A stretch of DNA of 64,000 nucleotides from Arthrinium phaeospermum (taxonomy: Eukaryota > Ascomycota > Sordariomycetes > Amphisphaeriales > Apiosporaceae), in contig QYRS01000009.1 of NCBI GenBank assembly GCA_006503535.1, positions 2,790,001 to 2,854,000 on the forward strand, in the 5' to 3' direction. The translations under genes were made by a program, and so were the position numbers. This document shows positions 11,603-22,100 of this stretch, in pieces. The notes under the pieces are model-generated. The model did no database searches, was not told the origin of the DNA, and worked only from the letters and a program-made list of their open reading frames with translations. Within the stretch, counting starts at the first letter, position 1, and each line of letters begins with the position of its first letter.

Positions 11603-12242
11603 TTAGTCATGCCTCATCGTCTCCTGCAGCGCCTCGCGGTACATAACCCGCAACCTCTGCTGCTTCGCCTTGACCGCTCCCTCTCCGCCTTCGCGCGCGC
11701 GAGGTCGGTGACGGCGCGCTCGACCTCGTAGTCGTACTTCCAGACCCGCACCGGCGCCGGCCTCTCGCCGACCCGGGTCTCGAGGCGGGGGTCGAGCCGG
11801 GCGCGGGCGCGCACCCAAAGGTGGCCGGGTGGTCGGGGATGCAGAGCCGGGTGGTGGGCAGCTCGTAGTACGGCCTCTGTTTCTGCTGTTGGCGCTGCTG
11901 CTGCTGAGTCCGCCGCCGCTGCGCGAGGGTCCGGCGCCGGAGCTCGCTCTCGGCGGCAAAGATGAACCACTCGAGGAACGCCTGCTGCTTGGCCAGGCGG
12001 TCGGCGATGCTGGAGGCGTTGGGGGGCTTCTCCGGTCGGTCTCCTCCATCGCCACGGGGAGGAGAAGGAGGAGGAGGGCTGATGACGGGTGGGGCCATGA
12101 TTTTCGAGGGGTTGGGCTGCTCGAAGGCCATCCAGGAGGTGCGGCGGGATCCCGGCAGAGTGATGAAGGGAGCCGCCTGTTTTGCTACCTCAGTGGCACG
12201 TGAGCCAACACGGGCCACAGACTTGAGAATGGAAGAAGGCAT
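11603..12242 (-). CDS. Small conserved fungal protein, two phase breaks
   Basis: ATG at 12242, TAA at 11603-11605. The coherent protein needs three frames. The first covers about residues 1-140: a basic, possibly mitochondrial-type start 'MPSSILKSVARVGSRATEVAK', Pro-rich stretch, 'SSIADRLAKQQAFLEWFIFAAE', Gln/Arg-rich coil, 'YYELPTTRLCIPDHPATFG'. The second carries 'LETRVGERPAPVRVWKYDYEVERAVTD', split here by its conserved look, and the third ends 'QQRLRVMYREALQETMRHD'. One missing base near 11817 (a G run on the coding strand) and one near 11686 restore a single 213-residue frame of exactly the right length. I do not recognise the family. The dense Arg/Glu helices suggest a coiled-coil protein. 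It could be a decayed gene, but the pattern matches the sequencing-type breaks in PRP8 and RPL34. Confidence 0.6.
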
Positions 12243-12999
12243 GATGATGGTGTTTTGAGGATCGTTGTTGTTGTGTGGATGAGCTCAAAGGATGAATGGT
12301 CTGAGAGATTCGATCTGAAGACTTCAAGACAAGTGATTGATGTTATGTTGTGGAAGTTATGATGTGTCAGTTCAACTGCAAGCAGGGAGCAGTGGCAGAA
12401 TAAGTACTTTCTGCTCAGAACCTACCGGAGAAAGAGAAAGTGGCCGTGTGAGTGAGTCGAAGGCAGTGTTAAACGCATCCATCGGAGATAGGCATCCAAC
12501 ATAGTCACCGGAGCATGGTAGGTTTATATAGAACCAAGGTTGCGCCAAGCTGTATTCAACACATCATATTGAACGGAGAACAGTCCTTGAGTCACCGGTC
12601 ACGCACAATGGTCAAGTTTCCCACGGATTCCAGAAAGCTTAAGTGGAGATGGTGGGAAGAAAAAAAACACAATCGCTATTGTGAAGACAAAGTCATTGAA
12701 TATGTGACAAAGAAAGCTGTCCATGGCAGCAAACAAACAAGTATGAACTCATGGGTGGATTGGGTATAGAGTTTCCGAAACCCGTGAAACCTGTTGCGCT
12801 GCGCCAATCCAATAATACCGCTGGAGAATACCTCAAATCTATACCCTGTAATCGCTGAGAAAAGAAGAAGAAAGAAATAGAGATCCATCTTGCTACGCCT
12901 CCATGAATGAATGCAAGAACCAGATCCGCACCCAAGCCCCCGGGCGAACGCCATCAATCAAGAAAGACAAAAGAGGTGGACGGGGGGAAAACGGCCTCT
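12243..12999. other. Intergenic, nothing recognised
   Basis: Contains the promoter of the small minus-strand protein and the 3' flank of the hydrolase-phosphatase gene. Only short frames without conserved features. Confidence 0.6.
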
Positions 13000-14871
13000 T
13001 CAGCTCTTAACACCAGAGTACCGGACGGCCAGTTGGTCCAGGAAATGTGTGTGCCGGATCCCGGGATCTCTGGCATTGGCAAACGTATCGATGGCCTCTT
13101 GGAGGTCCATCCCCAGACGGTCCACCAGATAGCACACAATGAAATAGCCAGTCCGGTTGAATCCGTAGTGGCAGTGGACGCCGATGTAGTACTCGTTCCA
13201 CCCTTCGGCCTTGGCCCGGATCTTCTGGTCCTCGCGACAACGGTCAACCTACTCACGATTAGCTCGGCATATCCTTGGAGGGCTACACCAATACTCACTA
13301 TGCTATTGAACGTAGCAACTTCCTGGTCGGTGGGCGGAACTTTCGAGACGGTTGCGAACTTGTGGTACTTGATGCCGCTCTCTTCTAGCCCCTGGGCGTT
13401 GTAGCGAGGGTCGTCATGGCTGATGTCGATGACGTCCTTGATGACCTTGCCATACTTGGAAACGAAGACTTTGGGGCTGTGGATGCCGTCGACCTCGCGA
13501 AGCGTCTTCATGGCCCGGAAGATGCCGCAGATGGGCTCCGACACGGGAACAACCTCCTTCCACTTTTCCAGGTTCTTGACATCCCATTTGCCTCTGTCCA
13601 ACAGAAACGTGAGCTGCCATCCGAGATCGAACCGTCCGGTGATGCTGTCGTTCAGGAAGTTGCAGATCAAGCCCGACACGGTCCGCACCGTCTTGGGCGT
13701 GAAAAACAAGCCGTGGCCTGCCGGCTTGTCCAGGATGGTGGATTTCACCACCTTCTTGGGCCGCGCTGGCTGCTCGGGCACCGGCGGCGGCTTGGTCTGG
13801 CCATCTTCGCGAGGGGTCGAGGACTCTTCGTATGTCTCCTCGCCGATGCGGAGCTGTTCTCGCCGTCGCTCGAAGTCCTTGTTAGTAATAGCGCCAATCG
13901 ATTTCGGCAGGGGCTGGGTTGTTTGCTGGTCGTGGTGGTCGGGGCCAGCGACTCGGTGAAGCCACGGAAGCGGTGGGATGCTATTGGGGTGGAATCGTCG
14001 CCGACTTCCAGGGCCTTCACAATCTGTTCGATTCCGGCAGGCGGCATAATGTTATCGCCCATGCCTCCGATGAGGAAGACGGGAATGTTGAGCCCCGCCA
14101 GGTAGGCTCCCCAAACAGGCCACCTTCGCGTTCATTCTTGGTAATAGTGGGAAGGCACCCCCACGCCATCCGCCGGAAGACGGGCGTTCGACTCTGACGG
14201 TTGAAGCGATATTGGAGCTCGCGAGAAGGGAGATCGGCGTCGGGCCCCAGGAACCGGGTGACACTGGCACTATACGGTCCGCCCCATTGGTCCCACCGCC
14301 GGTAGAGGTCGAAAGCCCAATTGGGGATCCATAGCAGCCGCTTCAGGCCCTTTACGTCCTTGGGGTCGCCGGGCACGGGGCAGATGCCCACGAGGCCGAC
14401 AACGTGGGGGGACACCTGCCGGTGCGGGCCGTACGTGTTGGCCAGTCGCGCGGCCAACGCGCTGCCCATGCTGTGAGCAATCAGGACCACCCCCTGCCCA
14501 CGCTCGCTATCGCGATACGTCTCAATGATAAGCTCGAGCAGCTCCGCCAGCGCGGGCACCGAGTAAGCGTCCCACGACTCGGGCGCGAACTTGGAGAGGC
14601 CGCATCCGGGCAGGTCGACGGCCAGGCACGAGGCAATGTTAGTGAGACTGGTCAGCAGCGGCTCGAATTGGGCGACGGAGCCGCCCAGGCCGTGGATGAA
14701 GACGAGCAAGGGGAGGGGTGCAGGTTGCGAAGGGAGGGCCTCGGCCCTGGGGTGCACCCGGTGGAAGACGCGGATATCCGGGTAGGTAAAGCGTGTGGTT
14801 GTGAACGACTTCACCTCCGAGTGATCTTGCAGCAGTTTGGGGTCATCATCTGCATTGCCGGGGCTTGCCAT
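13000..14871 (-). CDS. Alpha/beta-hydrolase fused to dual-specificity-type phosphatase, two phase breaks
   Basis: Two coding exons, 13299-14871 and 13000-13248, with a 50-bp intron (gtgagt..gagtag). ATG at 14871, TGA at 13000-13002. With one missing base restored near 14115 and one near 13943 the protein is 607 residues. The N-terminal half is an alpha/beta hydrolase: 'LLVFIHGLGGS' oxyanion loop, nucleophile elbow 'IAHSMGSAL' with Ser, and 'IPVFLIGGMGDNI' carrying the likely acid Asp. The C-terminal half is a cysteine phosphatase with the signature HCHYGFNRTG, i.e. the HCxxGxNRTG form shared with mRNA-capping RNA triphosphatases and the DUSP11/PIR1 group. A candidate general acid lies in 'DISHDD'. 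Substrates are unknown. The phosphatase half by its motif could act on RNA 5' ends, phosphoinositides or proteins. A 5'UTR intron precedes the ATG. Confidence 0.82.
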
Positions 14872-14876
14872 GATTT

Positions 14877-14934
14877 CTGCGTAAGATGTCAGCGGGTGCC
14901 CCGGTCTTTGACTGCGAGGTCTGTCTGATCTTAC
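14877..14934 (-). other. Probable 5'UTR intron of the hydrolase-phosphatase gene
   Basis: On the minus strand a gtaaga donor (14934) and a cgcag acceptor (14877) flank 58 bases with a GCTGAC branch-point-like element at 14888-14893, ending 5 bases before the ATG. All signals match the coding introns in this window. Confidence 0.5.
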
Positions 14935-16047
14935 CTAAGTGAATGTCGCAAGTGTTGGCTGGGCCTGTAATGATTGTGCGAATTGAATTGGCGAGGGCGA
15001 GCTGATAAGTAGTGTGCGAGTGTGTAGTGATGGTTTCTTTTGCGGTCTAGCGATGCAGTGAAGAAATGCGCCGATTTAGAAGAAGTGATGGTTGTGTTCT
15101 GCTCTGGCCATGGCGTACGGGCAGCACTTGGTCATTGATGCCCGTCCGCAAGAAGAAAGTTTCGGTCCCTCTGGCCCAGCAAGCTCCCCGGTCCGGCTGG
15201 GTCGAAGCTTCTGCCGTAGGAGTCTCTGGTTTGCTAAATCGGTCAGTTACGACGGGCGATTCTGACGCATCTTGGGAGTGACCGGCGATGATGGCTAAAG
15301 CGCTCGCTCGCGCCTGCGCCGATTCATTATGTATGCATGTATGTACTTACCTGAGTAGTGTACAAATCGGTGCAAATGGGAATGCTGATATGACGTAAAG
15401 GTTTGATTGGATCAATCCGACTCATGGGTGCTCCGTTTTGCACGAGCTTGGAATTATGCAAGCACCCAAATATGTACCTACCTTTACCTCTAATCATTCA
15501 TCCATGACAGGCTCAGCAGCAGCACGCACCCTGTTTTATATTCAATCGAGTAGGCACACACATTCTCTCCAGATATGTGATCAATCATAATGGGGAAAGG
15601 GACAAATTGCGAATCAGCAACGTGCAACTGCAATGATGGAGCTTAGGGGCAATTTCACATATTTCCTTAGCCAAAATTGTCTTGACCACCAATGTACTGC
15701 AGTGGTCGCTAGCACTGCGTTACACAGGCGGTCAATGGATGGAGCTACTTTTTGGCTTACTATCTTGCGTCCGTCCAGTGGCAGAGGCGACATGCTGGGC
15801 ACTTGGAAAGAGGCTTGTCGGCTGGCTGCAAGCTGCATGACTGAGTATTGCATGATAATTCACTGTTCCTGAATCTGTTCCTGAATTTGAAGAATCCATG
15901 GCAAGGCCATACATATGATACAGTAATACTCTCTGCGCCCTCCATAGTCTGATTAGTCATCTTCATCGCAATCCTGAAGGACAGTACTTGACTCTTCCAC
16001 ACATGATGAATACTATGTAGAGACCTCGTAATGACCGGCTTTCCTTC
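14935..16047. other. Intergenic, nothing recognised
   Basis: Promoter side of the hydrolase-phosphatase gene and 3' flank of the complex I assembly factor gene. Short frames on both strands, no conserved peptide, no RNA gene recognised. Confidence 0.6.
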
Positions 16048-16849
16048 TTATTCATGCGTGACATCAAAACCATCCCCCGTCCCAGCACCGACCCCTTCCC
16101 TCCACCCAATGGGAATCAGGGCCGCCGCGACGTCGTCGACGCCGCGCTCCGTCGCCAACAGGTTAAACTGCGCCGCCGCGTTCCGCGTGTCCAGCACCTC
16201 GACCCGCATGCCGAGGGCGCTGATAGCCTTGCGGAGCTCGGGGCTGATGGGCGCATCTCGTGCCCGAGGCCCAGGACCAACAGGTCGGGGCGCGGCCAGA
16301 GCAGGCCCAGCAGGCCCAGCGTGCTGGCCTCGACGTCCCACTGGCCCTTCTTGTTCAGCAGTCGGAATTCCTCCTCGCCCTTCTTGTTGCTGCGGGCCTC
16401 CCACGGCCGCCACGAGAAGGCCTCGCCCCCGACCAGCAGCACCCCGACCCGTCCGTCACGCGCGTCCCGTGTTCAGCTGGAACCCCGACCACATGCAGAT
16501 GTCGACGCTGGTCGAGGGCACGGGCGTGTTGCCCAGGACGTCGAGGGCGCCAAAGTCGGTTGGCGGGGGCTGATCGCTGCTGTTGAGCGGTTGATTCTTG
16601 TCGACCGCCTTTCTTTGCGCCGCGGGGCGGCGGCAGAGGTGTGGAAGAGCTCGTCGTCCTCGTCGTTGTAGCCCGTCTACTGGATGCGACAACCCTTTGC
16701 GACCGGATGCTGCAAGGTCTTGAGGTCGCGGATGATGCGAATGTCCGTGTCTGTAGCCGGCAGCTAGCTCCAGGAGCGGCAGCTTGCCGAAGTGTGCTGG
16801 AGGAGGCGAATGCGCCGGAGGACCGGCCGAATGGTACTCTCATGGCCAT
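16048..16849 (-). CDS. ndufaf3: Mth938-domain mitochondrial complex I assembly factor (NDUFAF3-like), three phase breaks
   Basis: ATG at 16849, end at 16048. The first frame gives an Arg/Ser/Ala-rich, acid-free leader of about 60 residues, a good mitochondrial presequence. The Mth938 (DUF498) domain then appears in pieces in the other frames: 'TDFGALDVLGNTPVPSTSVD', 'VLLVGGEAFSWRPWEA', 'NKKGQWDVEASTLGLLGLLW', 'PRPDLLVLGLG', and 'PISPELRKAISALGMRVEVL' followed by 'DTRNAAAQFNLLATERGV' and 'AALIPIGW'. These are the diagnostic family motifs in the right order. Family members act in the matrix in early assembly of NADH:ubiquinone oxidoreductase. Phase changes fall at about 16575-16640, 16475-16490 and 16250. 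Pieces abut without loss, so the gene is probably intact in the organism. Confidence 0.85.
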
Positions 16850-17753
16850 TGTGATGACTTATCTGTTGCTACCGTCGCAACAAATTGAGCATTGTTTCGG
16901 GGCGGAACGCTCTTTTGGAATAGATGCGTTCAGGTACAAGCTCGAACGGTCATAGAAATCAATTCGATGTAATATGCCGGCTAGCAATCTGGTAGCTAGA
17001 ACGTCATTGAGTGCACCCCCCGTCTGCACTAAAAAAGAGAAATTGTCGGTGCTACAGGAGCCGATCTTTGGAGGGACATAGGTATTTGCTTGGCACCCTT
17101 TCAAGACGTTGCATTTACGAGCGACTCCTCACAGGCAGCAAATAATTAAAAGCAGTATACGATTGATGCATGTGACAATTACCATGTATACCGGTTGTTG
17201 GTCTTACTTGTTTGTTCTCGGAACCCGAGGTACCTACTGCGCGGACTCTACAGTAATCAATCAAAACTTGGCTGTGTGATGCGAGCTTCAAGAGGCGTAC
17301 ACTGTATTAGATTGCGGATAGAGCTCAATGTACCAGCTTCTGAATCCCAAACAGAGACCGCGCTACGCAAGGATCCTATAAGATGGCTCGTGCTTGAAGC
17401 CGTGAGTTGGCGACCTGGAACGGAAAGCCAGAACGCTATCGCCAGCCCATTCTCAACATGCATGCGATTCTTTAGCCCAGGTGCAGCATTCACAATTCCA
17501 GCGGATTCCTCAAGAAAAGCCCGTACACGGTTGGTTGAGGCCCACGTTGACGAAGCAGTCGTGTGCGTCTTGATGTTCATTCCATTCCGATCATCTAGAC
17601 GCTAAAAGCCCTAGAAACAGTGAACGACCATTTTGTGCAAATGACCCAGCCGTTCGGTAAACGATGATGTTGCCCTGTTCCCCAAGAACACCAGAAGCAT
17701 GTGATGGACCGATTTCACTCCACCGTTCATTCCTTTTCTCGTAAAATAACCGT
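16850..17753. other. Intergenic, nothing recognised
   Basis: Between the start of the NDUFAF3-like gene and the 3' end of RPL34. Two overlapping open frames of 107-136 codons occur on opposite strands around 17195-17605, but neither shows a known motif, signal or conserved pattern, so they are not called. Confidence 0.5.
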
Positions 17754-18480
17754 CTATTTCTTCTTGCTGGCGCCCTCGTTCTGCTCCTTGAGCACCTTCT
17801 TGACGATCTTCTGCTCCTCGATCAGGAAGGCACGGACGATACGGTCCCGCACGCAGTTACCGCATCGCGAACCACCGTAGGCACGCTGGACGGTCTCTTG
17901 GGGTGCGAGATCTGAGAGTACTCGCGGGGTCGGAGAGCGGGAATCTGTTCGGAGCAAGTCAGCGGTTTTTCCTTGATTGATAGCCGACCGCATAGGACAC
18001 GACATGGCCAGGAACCATTGTCCAGCAGAGAGGTGCAAATGTGGGTTTCGTCGAATCCAGGTTGGAAAAGTTTGTCCATCAAGCAGAATTTCTGCCATGA
18101 CAGTCGCGCATTCTACCACTGATCCGACAAATCCGTCCCTCTTCTGTTACCCTTGTCGTGCCTATGTCGGACTGTTGCAATTCGTGGCGAGAAAAACTTA
18201 CACCGGGGAGCTTGGCCTTGCAGTCACCGCACTTGGGAGCAGTACCGCGCTTCTTGATGTGCAGAGTGCGGAGCTCACCACCGGGGTACGGACGATGCGA
18301 GTCTTGTTGGAGGAGGTGTTGTAGCTGTGCGATACAATCGTTAGTAGCCATCAAGAGAAAATTTCGGTGCCCCAATGCTCTGCTGCCAGAAGCTGGCCCG
18401 TAGGTATTGAAGGGCGCCAATCGATTTGGGAAAAAGACATACGGGTTGCGGCGGCGGTAGGTGACTCGGTTGTTAGGCAT
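17754..18480 (-). CDS. rpl34: 60S ribosomal protein L34 (eL34), two single-base breaks
   Basis: Exons 18443-18480, 18202-18324 and 17754-17944. The second intron is 257 bp, and introns in ribosomal protein genes are expected. The start '[13 protein letters not shown]' joins '[14 protein letters not shown]', then '[20 protein letters not shown]' and 'CKAKLPG', then '[13 protein letters not shown]' and '[20 protein letters not shown]' to '[15 protein letters not shown]'. These are the eL34 landmarks, including the paired Cys of the CxxC zinc-binding type. Exon 2 lacks one C in the CCCC run near 18279, and exon 3 lacks one base near 17897. Restoring both gives exactly 117 residues, the usual fungal length, with all phases correct. 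L34 is essential, so the breaks must be sequence errors unless another copy exists. Structural component of the large ribosomal subunit. Confidence 0.93.
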
Positions 18481-19174
18481 CTTGTCGGTTGGGCGGGCTA
18501 GCTGTCTCGAAGCTTGATGTGGTGGTCGGTCTTCAACGGGGGGTCTCGCGATCGTGGTCGTGTCGTTGGATACTTTTCCTGGGACGAAGACCTTTTTGCA
18601 ACTAGAAAATTGGGAAAATTGTGTGTGCAGGCTCAGGACAGTGCAGCCCGCTAAGATAAGCCAATCAGTTTGGGTTGAATGGCCACAGTGGAGTTGCGAT
18701 TTTGTTATCTCTCCAGCCGCCAATTCTAGCCACAACACTGACCGCTCCGCCAGAGCTCCAGCCACAAAGACACCTCGAAGCCACCAAGTGCCACGCCTCG
18801 CGTCTGCCTCAACACGCTAGCTGTTTCTGGGTTAGAGCATTGATCATAGCTTGTTCGACCTTGCCAGAGCAATGCAGCCGAGATTTTCTAGAGGCGACTG
18901 ATGAAGCATGTTTGAAGACTGACGATACCCATACTTCATCCATCAAAACATCAGGCCGCATCCACGCCACGGGTACTGCGTCGGATCGTCATTATCTGCG
19001 TGCACATTAAAGGTGCATCGGTGTTAATACTACCCAACATCCTGCCGCGTCTCTTTACAATCTGCAGCCTTGATTGCGCTCGCCAGACAGACACTACGTA
19101 AAGCGCGACGGGTCGCGGCGCGAAAGCGATAGCATCGTTCAGACAGCTCAATCTACGAGTATTATTCCTGAACC
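18481..19174. other. Divergent promoter between rpl34 and prp8
   Basis: Only 694 bp separate the two start codons, so the promoters of a ribosomal protein gene and of a core splicing gene must share this stretch. CT-rich runs occur, but no specific factor site is asserted. Confidence 0.6.
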
Positions 19175-22100
19175 ATGTCGTCCTTTCAACCCCCTCCACC
19201 TCCAGGCTGGGGGCCTCCGCCGCCGCCGCCGCCTCCATCCGACGACTTCCTCCCTCCTCCGCCCGGAGCAGCGCCGCCGCCCCCCCAGGCTACCGCCCTC
19301 CTACCGATCCTCAAATCGCTAAGTTCGCACAAAAGAAGAAGGAATGGCTTCGCATGCAGCGCAACCGCTTCGGCGAAGCGGAAGGCCGGCTTCGTGGAAA
19401 CACAAAAGGCTGACATGCCGCCTGAGATTTGCGCAAGATTGTCAATATCGGCGATGTTTCGCAAAAGAGTACACAAGCGACAAGCGCAGCTACCTTGGAG
19501 CGCTGAAGTTCATGCCTCACGCCGTCATGAAGCTTCTCGAGAACATGCCTATCCCTGGAGGGCGAGGGAAGTCAGGTGCTGTACCACGTCAACGGTTGCC
19601 TGACCCTCGTCAACGAGACCCCCCGAGTCATCGAACCCATCTTCCACGCACAATGGGCAAAGCGCTGAAGTTCATGCCTCACGCCGTCATGAAGCTTCTC
19701 GAGAACATGCCTATGCCCTGGGAGTCGGCGAGGGAAGTCAAGGTGCTGTACCACGTCAACGGTTGCCTGACCCTCGTCAACGAGACCCCCCGAGTCATCG
19801 AACCCATCTTCCACGCACAATGGGCAACCATGTGGCTTACGATGCGGAAGGAGAAGAGTGATCGAAGGTTGTTCAAACGCATGAGGTTCCCGCCTTTCGA
19901 CGATGAGGAGCCTCCTTTGTCGTGGTCCGAAAACATCGAAGACGTCGAGCCTCTCGAGCCCATCCAGATGGCGCTTGACGAGGACGAAGATGCGGCAGTG
20001 TATGAGTGGTTCTACGAGCATCGACCTCTTTCCGACTCAGACCACGTGAACGGTCCGAGTTACAAGACCTGGAACATGACACTGCAACAAATGGCAACAT
20101 TGCACCGACTCAGCCGACCTTTGATGAGCGAAGTTTGACCCCAATTACTTCTACTTGTTCGACATGAAGAGTTTCGAGCCACTGTATAAGGACATCGATC
20201 CCAATGATGAGGACTTCGGAGAGTTCAATGCCATTGACAGAATCATCTTCCGCAACCCTCTCCGCACCGAGTCTCGTGTCGCATATCCCTATCTGTACAA
20301 CTCGCTTCCTAGGAGTGTCCAGCTGAACTGGTACTCCCACCCTCAGACTGTCTATAGTGAGGTGGACAACCCGAATTTGCCGGCTTTCCACTTCGATCCG
20401 TCCATTAACCCAATCTCTTCCCGCTCTGTTGCCCCTAAGAACATCACCATCAGCCATGAGGACGAGCTTTTTGGTAAAGGCAACAACGAGGAGCCCGAAG
20501 ATGATACTTTCGAGCTTCCGGCTGGCGTTGAGCCTTTCCTGGCCGATGAGGAGCTGGATAACGACGATACCGCGGCAGCAATCGGTCTTTGGTGGGCTCC
20601 TTTCCCGTTCGATCGCCGATCGGGTCGTATGGTTCGTGCCCAGGATGTGCCGCTTGTCAAGCAGTTCTATCTTGAACACTGCCCACCCAAGCAGCCTGTC
20701 AAGGTTAGCGTATCATATCAAAAGCTGCTCAAGACGTTTGTCCTGAACGAGCTACACAAGAAGCGCCCGAAGTCTTTGAACAAGCAGAACTTGCTGAAGA
20801 GCTTAAAGCAGACCAAGTTCTTCCAACAGACCACCATTGATTGGGTCGAAGCAGGTCAAGTCTGTCGTCAAGGTTTCAACATGCTTAACCTCCTAATTCA
20901 CCGCAAGAACCTTACATATCTTCACCTTGACTACAACTTCAACTTGAAGCCGGTCAAGACCCTGACTACCAAGGAGCGAAAGAAGTCGCGCTTTGGAAAT
21001 GCTTTCCATCTCATGCGAGAGATTCTTCGCTTGACCAAGCTCATCGTGGATGCTCAAGTCCAATACCGACTTGGAAACATCGACGCATTCCAGCTGGCAG
21101 ATGGTATCCTATACGCCTTTAATCACGTCGGTCAGCTTACGGGCATGTACCGCTACAAATACAAACTCATGCACCAGATCCGATCATGTAAGGATTTGAA
21201 GCATCTAATCTACTACCGTTTCAACAGCGCCCCTGTCGGTAAGGGACCTGGTTGTGGTTTCTGGGCGCCTGCATGGAGAGTATGGCTCTTCTTCATGAGA
21301 GGTATCATTCCTCTGCTTGAGAGATGGCTCGGAAACTTGCTGTCTCGCCAATTTGAAGGTCGTCATAGCAAGGGAGTTGCCAAGACCGTCACCAAACAGC
21401 GTGTCGAGTCTCACTTCGATCTTGAACTGCGAGCTTCCGTCATGGCTGACCTAATGGACATGATGCCCGAGGGTATTAAGCAAAACAAGGTGAACACGGT
21501 TCTGCAGCATTTGTCAGAGGCCTGGAGATGCTGGAAGAGTAACATCCCCTGGAAGGTACCTGGTTTACCCGCACCTATCGAAAACATCATTCTTCGATAC
21601 GTCAAGTCCAAGGCTGATTGGTGGATCTCGGTCGCTCACTACAACCGTGAGCGTATTCGAAGGGGTGCAACCGTGGACAAGACTGTTGCGAAGAAGAACG
21701 TGGGTCGTCTGACGCGCCTGTGGCTGAAGGCCGAGCAGAACGACAGCACAACTACATGAAGGATGGCCCGTACGTGTCTTCGGAGGAAGCTGTGGCCATC
21801 TACACCACCACGGTTCACTGGCTTGAGTCCCGCAAGTTCACCCCTATTCCCTTCCCGAGTGTTTCATACAAGCACGACACCAAGATCCTCATCCTCGCCC
21901 TCGAAAGACTGCGAGAGGCATACTCTGTAAAGGGTCGTCTCAACCAAAGCCAGCGTGAGGAGCTTGCTCTCATCGAGCAGGCTTACGACAGCCCCGGAAC
22001 CACATTGGAACGAATCAAGCGTTTCCTCTTGACGCAACGTGCCTTCAAGGAGGTTCAGATTGACATGAACGATAACTACAGCACAATCAACCCCGTCTAT

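Noticed and set aside
20155..21759. Apparent separate genes within PRP8 (ORFs ending at 20138, 21759 and starting at 21720)
   Set aside because: They are consecutive parts of one PRP8 protein in different frames; the junctions are single-base breaks, not gene boundaries.
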